The notes under the pieces are model-generated. The model worked only from the letters and a program-made list of their open reading frames with translations, was not told the DNA's origin and made no database searches. From Clostridiales bacterium (GTDB lineage: Bacteria; Bacillota_A; Clostridia; Oscillospirales; Oscillospiraceae), in the NCBI GenBank assembly GCA_004553625.1, contig SFKX01000014.1:62001-126000 (forward strand): a stretch of DNA of 64,000 nucleotides, given 5' to 3'. The position numbers and the translations under genes are program-made. The first letter of the stretch is position 1; each line of letters opens with the position of its first letter. Shown piece after piece: positions 41,905 through 50,491 of this stretch.

Positions 41905-42200
41905 AAGGGTGTGATTTGACCTCACGCCCGTTGACCGGAGCGGTACTCCGTCTCCGGCAGTATTGTCATTCAAAACATGCGGCATGCTCCGGGGCAAGGG
42001 TATGCCGCGGCTTGGAACGAGCGGGAGAACGCCTGCCGTGACAGCAAAGTCAAAGACGCCGGTGTGCGTCCTGGTTTTTTGCGGGAACCGGGAGCTGTGC
42101 GCCGCTTCCCACGTCTGAGTCGGAGCTGAACGGCCCCGCAACATTCCACGTTGAAGAGGACACGCGGCAGAATGAACGCTTTGCCGCGTGTCCTTTTCAA
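41905..42200 (+). ncRNA. candidate structured non-coding RNA ending in its own terminator
   Basis: Between the AI-2E terminator and the GntR promoter about 295 bp contain no credible ORF but much inverted repetition. GCGGCAT pairs with ATGCCGC around 41980-42008, TGGAA and GCGGG (about 42013-42026) face CCCGC and TTCCA (about 42135-42148), with GACGCC/GGTGTGCGTC and GGGAA/TTCCC hairpins inside. The segment ends in a 19-bp hairpin (42151-42169 with 42182-42200) containing a T-tract. The 5' end and a promoter are not clear. It could be a small RNA or a riboswitch-like leader; I could not match it to RNase P, tmRNA, SRP or 6S RNA by eye. Confidence 0.4.
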
Positions 42201-42208
42201 CGCCGCTC

Positions 42209-42237
42209 TTGCCTCGGGCGGAGTTCTGTGTTATCAT
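42209..42237 (+). promoter_or_regulatory. promoter of the FadR-type regulator gene
   Basis: TTGCCT at 42209-42214 and TATCAT at 42232-42237 with a 17-bp spacer, placed right after the preceding terminator hairpin. Confidence 0.55.
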
Positions 42238-42273
42238 TGGTTAGACCAGCATGCGCGGAAGGTGGCGTGAACC

Positions 42274-42975
42274 ATGGAATTCGGACAGATAGTCGCTCCA
42301 ACGATAAAGGAGCTCTTCGTTGAGCGCATAGAGGGCCTGATCTTCTCCGGCGCTCTCAAGCCCGGCGATAAGCTGCCTTCGGAGCGGGACCTCGCCGAGC
42401 AGATGAAGATAAGCAAAACCATCGTACACCTGGGCCTGGAGGACCTGGCCCGAATGGGCTTTATAAACGTGACGCCAAGACGGGGTACCGTGGTGGCGGA
42501 CTTTGCCGAGACCGGCAACCTTGAAACGCTCAACGCCATCCTGCGCTATAACGGCGGCAAGCTGGACCGGCAGATGGTTGTCTCCATCGTTGAATTGCGC
42601 AGCGCAATAGAGGGCGGCGCGCTCATACGCCTTGGCAGGAACCATAGCCAGCAGGATATGGAAGAGCTGAGGGAAATGATGCGCCAATTTGAGGAGGCCA
42701 GCCGGCTCTCGCCGGACATTCCGGCCGTCGCTGCGGCGCTCGCGCGCTTCCATTACAAGATTTGCACTCTCTCCGGCAATCAGCTCTTTCCGCTCATCAT
42801 GAACGCCTTCCGCGGAGTGGGCAGCATACTCTGGGAATCCTCAGCCCGGTTCTGGGGTGAGGCCGCGCTCTACGAGCAGGGAATGAAGATCATCACGATG
42901 ATAGACGAAGGCCGCGGAGAGGACGCTGCGGCTTACTTGCAATCGCTCTTTGAACATTATCTTGAAAATATATGA
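42274..42975 (+). CDS. GntR-family regulator, FadR subfamily
   Basis: 233 residues: N-terminal winged helix with GALKPGDKLPSERDLAEQMK followed by ISKTIVHLGLEDLARMGF, then an all-helical FCD effector domain with Arg/His residues (VELRSAIEGGAL, ARFHYKICTLSGN) that usually binds a metal and a carboxylate ligand. No metabolic operon is adjacent, so the target is unknown. Followed by a strong terminator. Confidence 0.9.
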   Translation: MEFGQIVAPTIKELFVERIEGLIFSGALKPGDKLPSERDLAEQMKISKTIVHLGLEDLARMGFINVTPRRGTVVADFAETGNLETLNAILRYNGGKLDRQMVVSIVELRSAIEGGALIRLGRNHSQQDMEELREMMRQFEEASRLSPDIPAVAAALARFHYKICTLSGNQLFPLIMNAFRGVGSILWESSARFWGEAALYEQGMKIITMIDEGRGEDAAAYLQSLFEHYLENI

Positions 42976-42995
42976 CCGCTTGAGCAGACTTTTTT

Positions 42996-43036
42996 AGCCG
43001 CGGCCCCGTCTACTATTACGGGGCCGCGGTTTTTTG
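42996..43036 (+). terminator. terminator of the FadR-type gene
   Basis: CCGCGGCCCCGT (42998-43009) pairs with ACGGGGCCGCGG (43018-43029), followed by TTTTTT. Confidence 0.9.
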
Positions 43037-43157
43037 CTGCCTTCCGCGAATTAAAGAGATTTTAAAGAAAAATTCACGAATCGGTCAAAGAAATGATGCA
43101 ATTTTGATGCATTCAGGGAGTAAGCTGTGCACACAGTCAAGAAGGGGAGGGACGGCG

Positions 43158-43301
43158 ATGAAAAAGCTGTTTGCGCTTCTGTCGGCGCTCATATTGAGCC
43201 TCACGCTGCTTTCGGGCTGCGGCGCGGATGAACGCGGCGGCCAGAGCACCGCGGTAAACAGCACGGTGTCCAGGATGCCGAGGACCGTCGTTTCGCTCTA
43301 G
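43158..43301 (+). CDS. very short lipoprotein
   Basis: 47 residues. ATG at 43158 follows AAGGGGAGGG. A lipoprotein signal MKKLFALLSALILSLTLLSG is followed by the lipobox Cys and then only about 26 residues (Asp, Gly, Ser and Thr-rich) before TAG. The mature peptide is too short for a folded domain, so this is either a genuine small lipoprotein or the surviving 5' end of a longer gene; no continuation was found in other frames in the next 100 bp. Confidence 0.6.
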   Translation: MKKLFALLSALILSLTLLSGCGADERGGQSTAVNSTVSRMPRTVVSL

Positions 43302-43383
43302 ACTGCTTAACATACATACTTTTTCCCTCCTGATTGGTCACGCTTTCAGGAAACTCCTCTCACCCCCCATACCCCAAACCTGA

Positions 43384-43434
43384 AAAAAGCAAGGTCCTCC
43401 GGCCAGTTACAAAGACCGGGGGATCTTGCTTTTC
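43384..43434. terminator. bidirectional terminator before ruvX
   Basis: AAGCAAGgTCCtCCGG and CCGGgGGAtCTTGCTT form the stem, with A- and T-runs on either side; it serves the minus-strand ruvX operon. Confidence 0.75.
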
Positions 43435-43846
43435 ATATGTGTGCGGAGCCGAGGTAGCTCTCCAGGATGAGAGCGGCGGCCAGGGCGTCCACGTTTTTCT
43501 TGTGTTTTTTCTCGCGCTTGCCGTTGGCGGAGAGGATGGCGTGCGCCTCCACGCTGCTGCGCCGCTCGTCCCAGAGCCGTACCTCCAAACCTGTTCGCTC
43601 ACGCAGGAGCTCCGCAAAGGCGCGGCTTTTTTCCGCGCGCGGCCCCTCTGTGCCGTCCATGTTCTTCGGCAGACCGAGGACTATCCTGCCGGCGCCGCGA
43701 GTCCGGCACTCGTCCGCTATTCGCCCGGCCAGGCGCTCCGGGTCCCACTCCTCCACCGTAAAGGCCTCGCCGCAGAGGACGCCGCCCAGGTCGGAAAAGG
43801 CCAGGCCCGTCCGTCTGTCTCCGTAGTCCACCGCCAGGACCCTCAT
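43433..43846 (-). CDS. ruvX: putative pre-16S rRNA nuclease / Holliday junction resolvase-like protein RuvX (YqgF)
   Basis: 137 residues, RNase H-like fold: VDYGDRRTGLAFSD with the first catalytic Asp, GLPKNMDGTEG, and DERRSSVEA near the end. YqgF/RuvX matures the 5' end of 16S rRNA and was once thought to be a resolvase. ATG at 43846 lies two bases past the folC stop, so the two genes form one operon with serS upstream. Confidence 0.93.
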   Translation of the reverse strand: MRVLAVDYGDRRTGLAFSDLGGVLCGEAFTVEEWDPERLAGRIADECRTRGAGRIVLGLPKNMDGTEGPRAEKSRAFAELLRERTGLEVRLWDERRSSVEAHAILSANGKREKKHKKNVDALAAALILESYLGSAHI

Positions 43847-43848
43847 GC

Positions 43849-45102
43849 TCAGGCCCCCTTTCCCAGGATGTGCTCGCGCACAGCCCCGGACATATACAGG
43901 GAGCCGACCGAACAGACCATGCCGTCCTCCCCCGCCAGGGCAATGGCCCTGTCCACGCCGGCGGCTATGCTCTCCGCCGCCTCGGCGGGAACGCCGCGCC
44001 GGAGTATCTCCGCGCAGAGCTCCGCCGCGTCCAGCGCCCTCTCGGAGTCCGGGCGCACGCAGACCACCTGCGAGGCGCAGGGCAGAAGGATGTCCAGCAT
44101 CTCGCCCCAGGCCTTGTCCGCCAGGACGCCCATGAGCAGTACGCGCCTCTTCCAGGGGAAGCAGCGCCGCAGCGCCGCGGCCGTGGCTGTCACACACTGG
44201 GGGTTGTGTCCCCCGTCCACGACGAAGTACGGGGACCTGGAAACTATCTCAAACCTCGCGGGCCAAACCGTCCGCTCCAGGCCGCGGGCTATCGCTTCCT
44301 GTGGTATTCCGAGGAGCCGCGCCGCCGTCACGGCGACCGCCGCATTTTTCAGCTGGTGCTCGCCCAGCAGGCGGATGTGGTATGTCTCGCCCTCAAAGCG
44401 GAAGCTCTGGCCCTCCAGGTCCTCCGATATCGGCTCCAGACGGGAGAAGTCCGCAAAATGCAGCTGCGTCCCGGTCCTCTCAGCGGCATCTATCAGCACC
44501 CTTGCAACAGATTCGGTCTGGAGATAGGCCGCCGCGGGGCCGCCCTTGAAGATCCCGGCCTTTTCCGCGGCTATGAGCTCCGCCGTGGCGCCGAGGACCT
44601 CCGTGTGGTCCAGGCCGATGTTGGTTATGACGGCGCAGTCCGGCCTGGGTATGACGTTCGTAGCGTCCAGCCTGCCGCCCATGCCGACCTCCAGGACGAC
44701 ATAGTCGCAGCCCTCGTGCGCGAACCACCAGAAGGCCGCTGCCGTCAGGAGTTCGAACTCCGTGCAGGGCTCAGCCATACCCTCCGCCGCGCGCTGCAGG
44801 GCGCTCACGGCCTTAGCCAGGCCCTCCCTGGGCATTTCCGCCCCGTCCACGCGCATCCGCTCCGTCACGCGGAGCAGGTGGGGCGAGGTATAGAGCCCCG
44901 TCCTGTATCCGGCGCTCGTCAGCATGGATGCCAGCATTGCGCTGGTCGAACCCTTGCCGTTAGTCCCTGCGACGTGTACGAAGCGGCATTTCCGTTCCGG
45001 ATTCCCCAGTCGCGCCAGCAGCTCCGAGATGCGCTCCAGGCCCGGCTTTATGCCCAGCCAGGACACGCCCTCCAGGTATTTTTCTGCCTCTGCGTAGTTC
45101 AT
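43849..45102 (-). CDS. folC: bifunctional folylpolyglutamate/dihydrofolate synthase
   Basis: 417 residues. The P-loop is HVAGTNGKGSTSAMLASML and the second Mur-ligase motif is ITNIGLDHTEVLG; EVGMGGRLDATNV lies between them. It adds glutamate to folates in the cytosol. Its start overlaps the serS stop by four bases. Confidence 0.95.
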   Translation of the reverse strand: MNYAEAEKYLEGVSWLGIKPGLERISELLARLGNPERKCRFVHVAGTNGKGSTSAMLASMLTSAGYRTGLYTSPHLLRVTERMRVDGAEMPREGLAKAVSALQRAAEGMAEPCTEFELLTAAAFWWFAHEGCDYVVLEVGMGGRLDATNVIPRPDCAVITNIGLDHTEVLGATAELIAAEKAGIFKGGPAAAYLQTESVARVLIDAAERTGTQLHFADFSRLEPISEDLEGQSFRFEGETYHIRLLGEHQLKNAAVAVTAARLLGIPQEAIARGLERTVWPARFEIVSRSPYFVVDGGHNPQCVTATAAALRRCFPWKRRVLLMGVLADKAWGEMLDILLPCASQVVCVRPDSERALDAAELCAEILRRGVPAEAAESIAAGVDRAIALAGEDGMVCSVGSLYMSGAVREHILGKGA

Positions 45103-46406
45103 TTGTTCTTCGGCACGAGCTTTTCCTTGCCGCCCATGTAGGGACGCAGCACCTCGGGGATGTCCACCGTGCCGTCCGCATTGAGGTTGTTCTCAAGGAA
45201 GGCGATGAGCATCCTCGGCGGGGCAACGCAGGTGTTGTTCAGCGTGTGCGCCAGATAGAGCTTGCCGTCCTCGCCGCGCACGCGGATCTTGAGCCTGCGC
45301 GCCTGAGCGTCGCCCAGGTTCGAGCAGCTGCAGACCTCAAAGTACTTGCCCTGCCTCGGGCTCCAGGCCTCGATGTCGCAGCTCTTGACCTTGAGGTCCG
45401 CCAGGTCGCCCGAACAGCACTCGAGCTGGCGCACGGGGATGTCCAAACTTCTGAACAGATCCACAGAGTTGCGCCAGAGCTTTTCATACCAGTCCATGCT
45501 CTCCTCCGGACGGCAGAGGACGATCATCTCCTGCTTTTCAAACTGGTGTATGCGGTAGATGCCGCGCTCTTCCAGGCCATGTGCGCCCTTTTCCTTGCGG
45601 AAGCAGGGGGAATAGCTGGTCAATGTCAGCGGCAGCTCAGCTTCGGGGATGATCTGGTCGATGTACCGGCCAATCATCGAGTGCTCGGAGGTGCCGATGA
45701 GATAGAGGTCCTCGCCCTCTATTTTGTACATCATCGCGTCCATCTCCGGGAAGGACATGACGCCCTCCACCACGTTGCCATGGATCATGAAGGGCGGGAT
45801 GACATAGGTGAAGCCCCTGTCTATCATAAAGTCGCGGGCATAGGCCAGGACGGCCTCATGCAGGCGCGCGATGTCACCAACGAGATAGTAAAAGCCGTTG
45901 CCGGAGACGCGGCGCGCAGCGTCCAGGTCTATGCCGCCGAAGCTCTCCATGATCTCCGTGTGATAGGGGATGTCAAACTCCGGGGCCTTGGCCTCGCCGA
46001 AGCGCTGAACTTCCACATTATGGCTGTCATCCGGGCCAATCGGTACGCTGGGGTCTATCATTTGCGGGATGCGGAGCATGGCGGAGCGCAGCTTTTCCTC
46101 CAGCTCTGCCTCCTGGGCTTCCAGCGCGGCCAGGCGCTCTGCGTCGGCCTTGACCTGGGCCTTCACCGCCTCGGCTTCTTCGAGCTTGGACGGGTCCTTC
46201 TTCGCCTGGCCCATGAGCATGCCGACCTTCTTGGACAGCGCGTTTCTCGAGGCCCTCAGCTCATTTGCCTCGGTTATAGCGGCCCTGAGCCTGGCGTCGC
46301 AGTCTATCGCCTCATCCACCAGCGGCAGCTTCGCGTCCTGGAATTTTTTGCGTATGTTCTCGCGCACCGCTTCCGGGTTCTCGCGCACAAATTTGATGTC
46401 AAGCAT
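45099..46406 (-). CDS. serS: serine-tRNA ligase
   Basis: 435 residues. An N-terminal antiparallel coiled-coil arm (about residues 30-105, rich in Glu, Lys and Ala) binds the tRNA-Ser long arm; the class II core has FRKEKGAHGLEERGIYRIHQ (motif 2) and NNTCVAPPRMLIAFLE (motif 3). It lies 12 bp after parB and overlaps folC. Confidence 0.97.
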   Translation of the reverse strand: MLDIKFVRENPEAVRENIRKKFQDAKLPLVDEAIDCDARLRAAITEANELRASRNALSKKVGMLMGQAKKDPSKLEEAEAVKAQVKADAERLAALEAQEAELEEKLRSAMLRIPQMIDPSVPIGPDDSHNVEVQRFGEAKAPEFDIPYHTEIMESFGGIDLDAARRVSGNGFYYLVGDIARLHEAVLAYARDFMIDRGFTYVIPPFMIHGNVVEGVMSFPEMDAMMYKIEGEDLYLIGTSEHSMIGRYIDQIIPEAELPLTLTSYSPCFRKEKGAHGLEERGIYRIHQFEKQEMIVLCRPEESMDWYEKLWRNSVDLFRSLDIPVRQLECCSGDLADLKVKSCDIEAWSPRQGKYFEVCSCSNLGDAQARRLKIRVRGEDGKLYLAHTLNNTCVAPPRMLIAFLENNLNADGTVDIPEVLRPYMGGKEKLVPKNK

Positions 46407-46418
46407 GTATCTTTCCCC

Positions 46419-47288
46419 TCATTCCTCTTTATTTAAGCCTGCGAGCGCCTCAATAAGCCTCTCGCGGTCGTCGGCGCCGTAGTATTCCAAAACAATGCGT
46501 CCCTTTTTGCCGTTCTCGCTAAGCAGCACGCGTCTGCCGAGAACTCGCTCCAGTCTGCGTGTGACCTCTGCGGCATAGTCCACCCTGATGCCGACCTCGT
46601 TCTGCTTCAGCCGCGGGGGTTTCATCAGGCGTTTTGCAAGCTCCTCTGTCCGGCGGACAGAGAGCCCGTTCTTCATCACCTGCCGCGCCGCGTCTATCTG
46701 CAGCTCCTCCGGCTTCACCGGCACGAGCGCGCGAGCGTGTCCGGCAGAGAGCAGGCCCTGCTCCACAAATTGTAGCACCTCTGGCGCCAGAGAGAGCAGC
46801 CTAAGCGCGTTGGCCACTGCCGGGCGCGACTTGCCGACCCTCTGTGCGGCCTCGTCCTGCGTCAGGCCGTATTCCTCCATCAGAGCCCGGTAACCTTGAG
46901 CCTCCTCAACGGGATTCAGGTCCTCCCTCTGCAGGTTCTCAACCAGGGCCAACTCAGTTGCCAGCCTGTCATCCGCCTCTATTATCCGAGCAGGTATCTC
47001 ATTCAGGCCGGCCATCCTAGCGGCACGCCAGCGGCGTTCACCTGCTATCAGCTGATAGTAGCCCGAATCCAGCTTTCTCACAGTCACAGGCTGTATCAGG
47101 CCGTATTCACGAATGGACTCTGCGAGTTCCGCCAGCGCCTCCTCGTCGAACAGTGTTCTTGGCTGATTTTCTCTGGGCTCAACTTTGGCTATGGGCAGCT
47201 GCTTTATTGAGTCGTGTTCCTCCTCAGCCCTTGTGCTCTCTCCGAAGAGTATGTCGAGGCCCGTGCCTAGGCCCTTTTTTGCCGCCAT
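46419..47288 (-). CDS. parB: chromosome partitioning protein ParB/Spo0J
   Basis: 289 residues. The N-terminal CTPase/ParB box GERRWRAARMAG, central helix-turn-helix LTQDEAAQRVGKSRPAVANA and C-terminal dimerisation domain are all present. It spreads from parS and loads SMC. ATG at 47288 is two bases past the parA stop and follows GGAGGAG; the two consensus parS sites lie upstream of parA at 48.1 kb. Confidence 0.95.
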   Translation of the reverse strand: MAAKKGLGTGLDILFGESTRAEEEHDSIKQLPIAKVEPRENQPRTLFDEEALAELAESIREYGLIQPVTVRKLDSGYYQLIAGERRWRAARMAGLNEIPARIIEADDRLATELALVENLQREDLNPVEEAQGYRALMEEYGLTQDEAAQRVGKSRPAVANALRLLSLAPEVLQFVEQGLLSAGHARALVPVKPEELQIDAARQVMKNGLSVRRTEELAKRLMKPPRLKQNEVGIRVDYAAEVTRRLERVLGRRVLLSENGKKGRIVLEYYGADDRERLIEALAGLNKEE

Positions 47289-47290
47289 GC

Positions 47291-48046
47291 TCACTCCTCC
47301 CTCCGTATAAATTCGTCGGCAAGGTGCAGATATGCTCTGCTGCCCTTTGAAATGCGGTCATATTTTATTACTGGCTCTCCGTGGCTCGGCGCCTCAGCTA
47401 TCCTGACGTTGCGCGGTATGCGCGTTTTGTAAACCGAAGTTCCAAAGAATTTCTCGACCTCTGCGGCGACCTGCTCGGAGAAATTTGTGCGCTGGTCAAA
47501 CATCGTAAGCACAATGCCCTGTATCTCCAATCCGGGGTTAAGCCGCTTTTTGGTCAGTTTTATTGTGGTCATAAGGTCGGCTATCCCCTCCAGCGCATAG
47601 TACTCGCACTGGACCGGTATCAGCACCGAATCCGCTGCTGCAAGGGCGTTCACGGTGAGCAGTTCGAGTGAAGGAGGGCAATCTATGAATATGTAGTCAT
47701 AGTCCTCGCGCAGAGCGAGCAGCCGTGTCTTGAGCACAAACTCACGGTTTTCTTCTTCAACAAGCTCTACGCTGGCGCCAGACAGCTCCTTGTTTGAAGG
47801 CAGCACGTCTCCGAAGTTTGTCTTTACAATGCAATCTGAGGCAGGCGCGCCACGCAGCAGGAGGTCATAGACGTTCGGCATCTTGTCCTTGGAGACCCCC
47901 ATCCCGGAAGTGCTGTTGCCTTGGGGGTCACAGTCCGCCAGCAGGACCTTTCTGTTGCGTTTTGCAAGCGCGGCGCAGAGGTTCACGCAGGTCGTAGTCT
48001 TGCCTACGCCGCCTTTTTGATTTGCAACGGCTATTATCTTGCCCAT
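47291..48046 (-). CDS. parA: chromosome partitioning ATPase ParA/Soj
   Basis: 251 residues. The deviant Walker A is ANQKGGVGKTTTCVNL at the N-terminus, with DCDPQGNSTSG and IDCPPSLELLTVNAL. With ParB it drives origin segregation, and in sporulating Firmicutes it links to Spo0A control. ATG at 48046 follows AAGAGGG; an extended reading crosses a parS site and is unlikely. Confidence 0.95.
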   Translation of the reverse strand: MGKIIAVANQKGGVGKTTTCVNLCAALAKRNRKVLLADCDPQGNSTSGMGVSKDKMPNVYDLLLRGAPASDCIVKTNFGDVLPSNKELSGASVELVEEENREFVLKTRLLALREDYDYIFIDCPPSLELLTVNALAAADSVLIPVQCEYYALEGIADLMTTIKLTKKRLNPGLEIQGIVLTMFDQRTNFSEQVAAEVEKFFGTSVYKTRIPRNVRIAEAPSHGEPVIKYDRISKGSRAYLHLADEFIRREE

Positions 48047-48104
48047 GTCTAATCCCTCTTTTCTGTGACAATGATTATAGCAGTTCCACGGCCTCAATTC
48101 AATA

Positions 48105-48120
48105 TGTTTCACGTGAAACG
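48105..48120. promoter_or_regulatory. parS site 1
   Basis: TGTTTCACGTGAAACG matches the 16-bp parS consensus in 15 of 16 positions. Confidence 0.9.
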
Positions 48121-48133
48121 GCGGGCTTCGCCC

Positions 48134-48149
48134 TGTTTCACGTGAAACA
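48134..48149. promoter_or_regulatory. parS site 2
   Basis: TGTTTCACGTGAAACA is a perfect consensus parS, 13 bp from site 1 and just after the gpr stop. Confidence 0.95.
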
Positions 48150-48151
48150 AT

Positions 48152-49000
48152 TCATGACTTCAGCATGTCTATATCCGCAATGGTCAATCCCTCATGGAGC
48201 GCAAGATTTATGCCGTAGCCGATCAACTTTGCCACATCACGCACGGAGCTGTCAATATCTCGCGGTGTTACAAACATACCAGCAGCATCAGGCGAGTCTG
48301 AGAACGCCGAAGCGTCCACGACCGTAGGCACACCAATAGCCAAAACTGGCAAGCCGAGCGAGGCCTTATTGACCGCGGCCCTGTCATTTCCGACGCCGGA
48401 ACCGGGAACTATACCAGCGTCTGTGAGCTGTACAGTTCTGCAAAGTCTGTCCAAAGAAGCGGAGGCCAAGGCGTCAACAGCTATGAGTCGGGCAGGGTCT
48501 GCAGCGCTGCACGCCGAGCGCAGCAGTTCAGCCGACTCTATACCCGTGGCTCCCAGAACGCCAGGCTTAACAGCGCATACGTTGGAGAATCCTGCAAAGT
48601 CCTCGGGCATACCGCGTTTCAGGTGGCGCGTGGCGATCACGGAGTTCACGGCCAGGGGGCCCACAGCGTCCGGTGTCATCTCATCGTTACCCAGGCCCGC
48701 AACCAAGGTGCCTTTGCCGCTGTCGGGGCCGAGCAGCTCACGTATAAGGTCAGCAAGCAAATTCGCAGCATCCTCAAATGCGTCTGAGGCACGTCCGACA
48801 AGCGGCTCGAGACCGAGGGTAAGGTATTTGCCTATAGGTTTACATAATGCCTTTTCGCCCTCCTCATCGAGGATCTCGACAACGGTCACATCGAAGCCGT
48901 TGCGAGACTCTTCGGAGGCTCGCACACCGCGCAGTCTGCCGGAATCCGGCGTAAGTTCACGCTGTTCTGCGGCGAGGTCAGTTCTGAAGCGTCTGTCCAT
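48152..49000 (-). CDS. gpr: GPR germination endopeptidase
   Basis: 282 residues of peptidase family A25, which degrades small acid-soluble proteins when spores germinate. RRFRTDLAAEQRE fits the processed N-terminal region; GTLVAGLGNDEMTPDAVGPL and AVKPGVLGATGIESAEL are characteristic, as is LIAVDALASASLDRLCRTVQ. ATG at 49000 follows GGAGATG; the longer GTG reading to 49111 is unlikely. It implies the organism or its ancestors form endospores. Confidence 0.93.
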   Translation of the reverse strand: MDRRFRTDLAAEQRELTPDSGRLRGVRASEESRNGFDVTVVEILDEEGEKALCKPIGKYLTLGLEPLVGRASDAFEDAANLLADLIRELLGPDSGKGTLVAGLGNDEMTPDAVGPLAVNSVIATRHLKRGMPEDFAGFSNVCAVKPGVLGATGIESAELLRSACSAADPARLIAVDALASASLDRLCRTVQLTDAGIVPGSGVGNDRAAVNKASLGLPVLAIGVPTVVDASAFSDSPDAAGMFVTPRDIDSSVRDVAKLIGYGINLALHEGLTIADIDMLKS

Positions 49001-49178
49001 TGTTCTCTCACATCTCCAAAACACAAGATGCTGTATATTTTGGCTTTTAGCCGGCGAGCTATGCAAAGTCCAATTAAAAATTGCAAAAAACCCTTGATTT
49101 TTGCAGGACACAATGTTACAATATCTATCCGCGGGCGAGTAACCTGTGCAATTTTATAGGAGGAGGTGGCAAACGGAA

Positions 49179-49442
49179 ATGCCCAATATCAAGTCTGCGA
49201 TGAAGCGCGACGAGAAGTCCAAGCTCGAGAACGCGAGGAACAAGGCTCAGAAAACCGCGCTCAAGACTGTTATGAAGAAGTTCGACGCGGCGGTTGCGGA
49301 GGGCAACAAGGAGGCGGCTGCCGGTACCTATAAAGTTGCTGTGAAGTCTGTCGATCGTGCCGCTGCGAGGGGTCTTATCCACAAGAACAACGCAGCTCAC
49401 AAGAAGAGCGCCATGACGGTCAAGCTCAACGCAATGGAATAA
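49179..49442 (+). CDS. rpsT: 30S ribosomal protein S20
   Basis: 87 residues, Lys/Ala-rich and helical, starting MPNIKSAMKRDEKSKLENAR; it binds 16S rRNA. A strong AGGAGGAGGTGG lies 10 bp upstream of the ATG. The gene is divergent from gpr, as in many Firmicutes, and a terminator follows directly. Confidence 0.97.
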   Translation: MPNIKSAMKRDEKSKLENARNKAQKTALKTVMKKFDAAVAEGNKEAAAGTYKVAVKSVDRAAARGLIHKNNAAHKKSAMTVKLNAME

Positions 49443-49445
49443 TGC

Positions 49446-49485
49446 ACAAAAAGACGCCGGCTCATATGAGCCGGCGCTTTTATTT
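49446..49485. terminator. terminator between rpsT and the hydrolase gene
   Basis: CGCCGGCTCA (49455-49464) pairs with the following TGAGCCGGCG and is flanked by A- and T-runs on both strands. Confidence 0.85.
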
Positions 49486-50412
49486 ATTTCTCTCAATGAA
49501 GCCGTCCAGCGCTGCGGCGCAGGCGTTGTAGTCGCGGAACCACGCAGTTGTGTGCTTCGCTCCGGGGACGACCAAAAGGCTGCCTCTCTGCCCCGCCGCT
49601 GCGGCCAAGCGTTCGCCCGAATCTACCGGGACGCTTCTGTCGTCTCCGCCCATGATAAAAAGCATCGGCTGGGAGGCGCGAGATACGCAGCGTTCAAGCC
49701 CGCCCTTTGTGAAACCTCTGCCCATGCAGAGCGTTCCGGCCGCGCCGATCATGCAGCGGAGCAGCCTCAAGCCGCGGCTGTGCTTTTTCAGCTGCCAGCG
49801 TATGGCCTCTTCAGGGCTGCAGAACGAGCTGTCGGCGATAATGCCACGAACAGAGCCCGGGAGCCCGCGCCCGGCAGCGTAAAGGACGGAGGCGCCGCCA
49901 AGGGAGACCCCGTGCAGCCAAATGCGTCCGCCCAGCTCGCGCTCGGCAAACTCCGCCCAACGGCGGACGTCGCCGCTCTCACGGAGGCCCATTGTCACCA
50001 TCTTGCCGCCGCTTCCGCCGTGGCCGCGCTGGTCCACCATGAGCAGGCCGAAACCCAGCTCCAGATAGTGCTCCGCCGTGAGGGCAAAATCCAGCTCGCC
50101 GCAGGAGCGGTAGCCGTGGACGAGGATGGCCGTATCCCCGCTGGTCCCCCGGAGCAGCCGCGCCCGGAGTGGGAAGCCCTCCGCGGCGCTTATCCGGACC
50201 TCCTCCCAGGGCAGGGCGCGCAGCCTCTTGATGCTCTCGGAGACCTCCGCGGCATAGGGCGCCCAGCGCGTATTTGCCGCGGCCTCCGGGACGGAAAGGT
50301 CCATACAGTCCTTGCCTCGGCGCATATCGTTTCTCAGCATTCGGCAGGCGCAGGCTAGCGCGACCAGAGCCAACAGCAGCGCAAGACCCAGCGCCGCCAA
50401 AAATATGTACAT
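49480..50412 (-). CDS. membrane-anchored alpha/beta hydrolase
   Basis: 310 residues: one N-terminal membrane helix (about residues 3-24), then an alpha/beta hydrolase fold with the oxyanion region ILVHGYRSCGE, nucleophile elbow HGVSLGGASVLY, acid Asp in MGGDDRSVP and His in PGAKHTTAW. It resembles the YfhR/BEM46-type serine hydrolases; the substrate is unknown. ATG at 50412 follows GGAGAAG. Confidence 0.88.
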   Translation of the reverse strand: MYIFLAALGLALLLALVALACACRMLRNDMRRGKDCMDLSVPEAAANTRWAPYAAEVSESIKRLRALPWEEVRISAAEGFPLRARLLRGTSGDTAILVHGYRSCGELDFALTAEHYLELGFGLLMVDQRGHGGSGGKMVTMGLRESGDVRRWAEFAERELGGRIWLHGVSLGGASVLYAAGRGLPGSVRGIIADSSFCSPEEAIRWQLKKHSRGLRLLRCMIGAAGTLCMGRGFTKGGLERCVSRASQPMLFIMGGDDRSVPVDSGERLAAAAGQRGSLLVVPGAKHTTAWFRDYNACAAALDGFIERNK

Positions 50413-50491
50413 ATCTTCTCCGCACCCCCCGGACATTTCAGCCGCCCGCAGAAAGCTCTTCCACGGGCGGCCGGCTTGTGTTATATTCTAC

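Noticed and set aside
42050..42150. Possible cobalamin riboswitch (B12-box-like GAGTCGGAGCTGAAC, a GGGAA block and an AGCTGTGCGCC stretch)
   Set aside because: The GCCACTG loop element and the GGTGAAAATCC segment required in cobalamin riboswitches are missing, and the next gene is a GntR regulator with its own promoter, not a B12 gene. Kept only as part of the unassigned RNA candidate.
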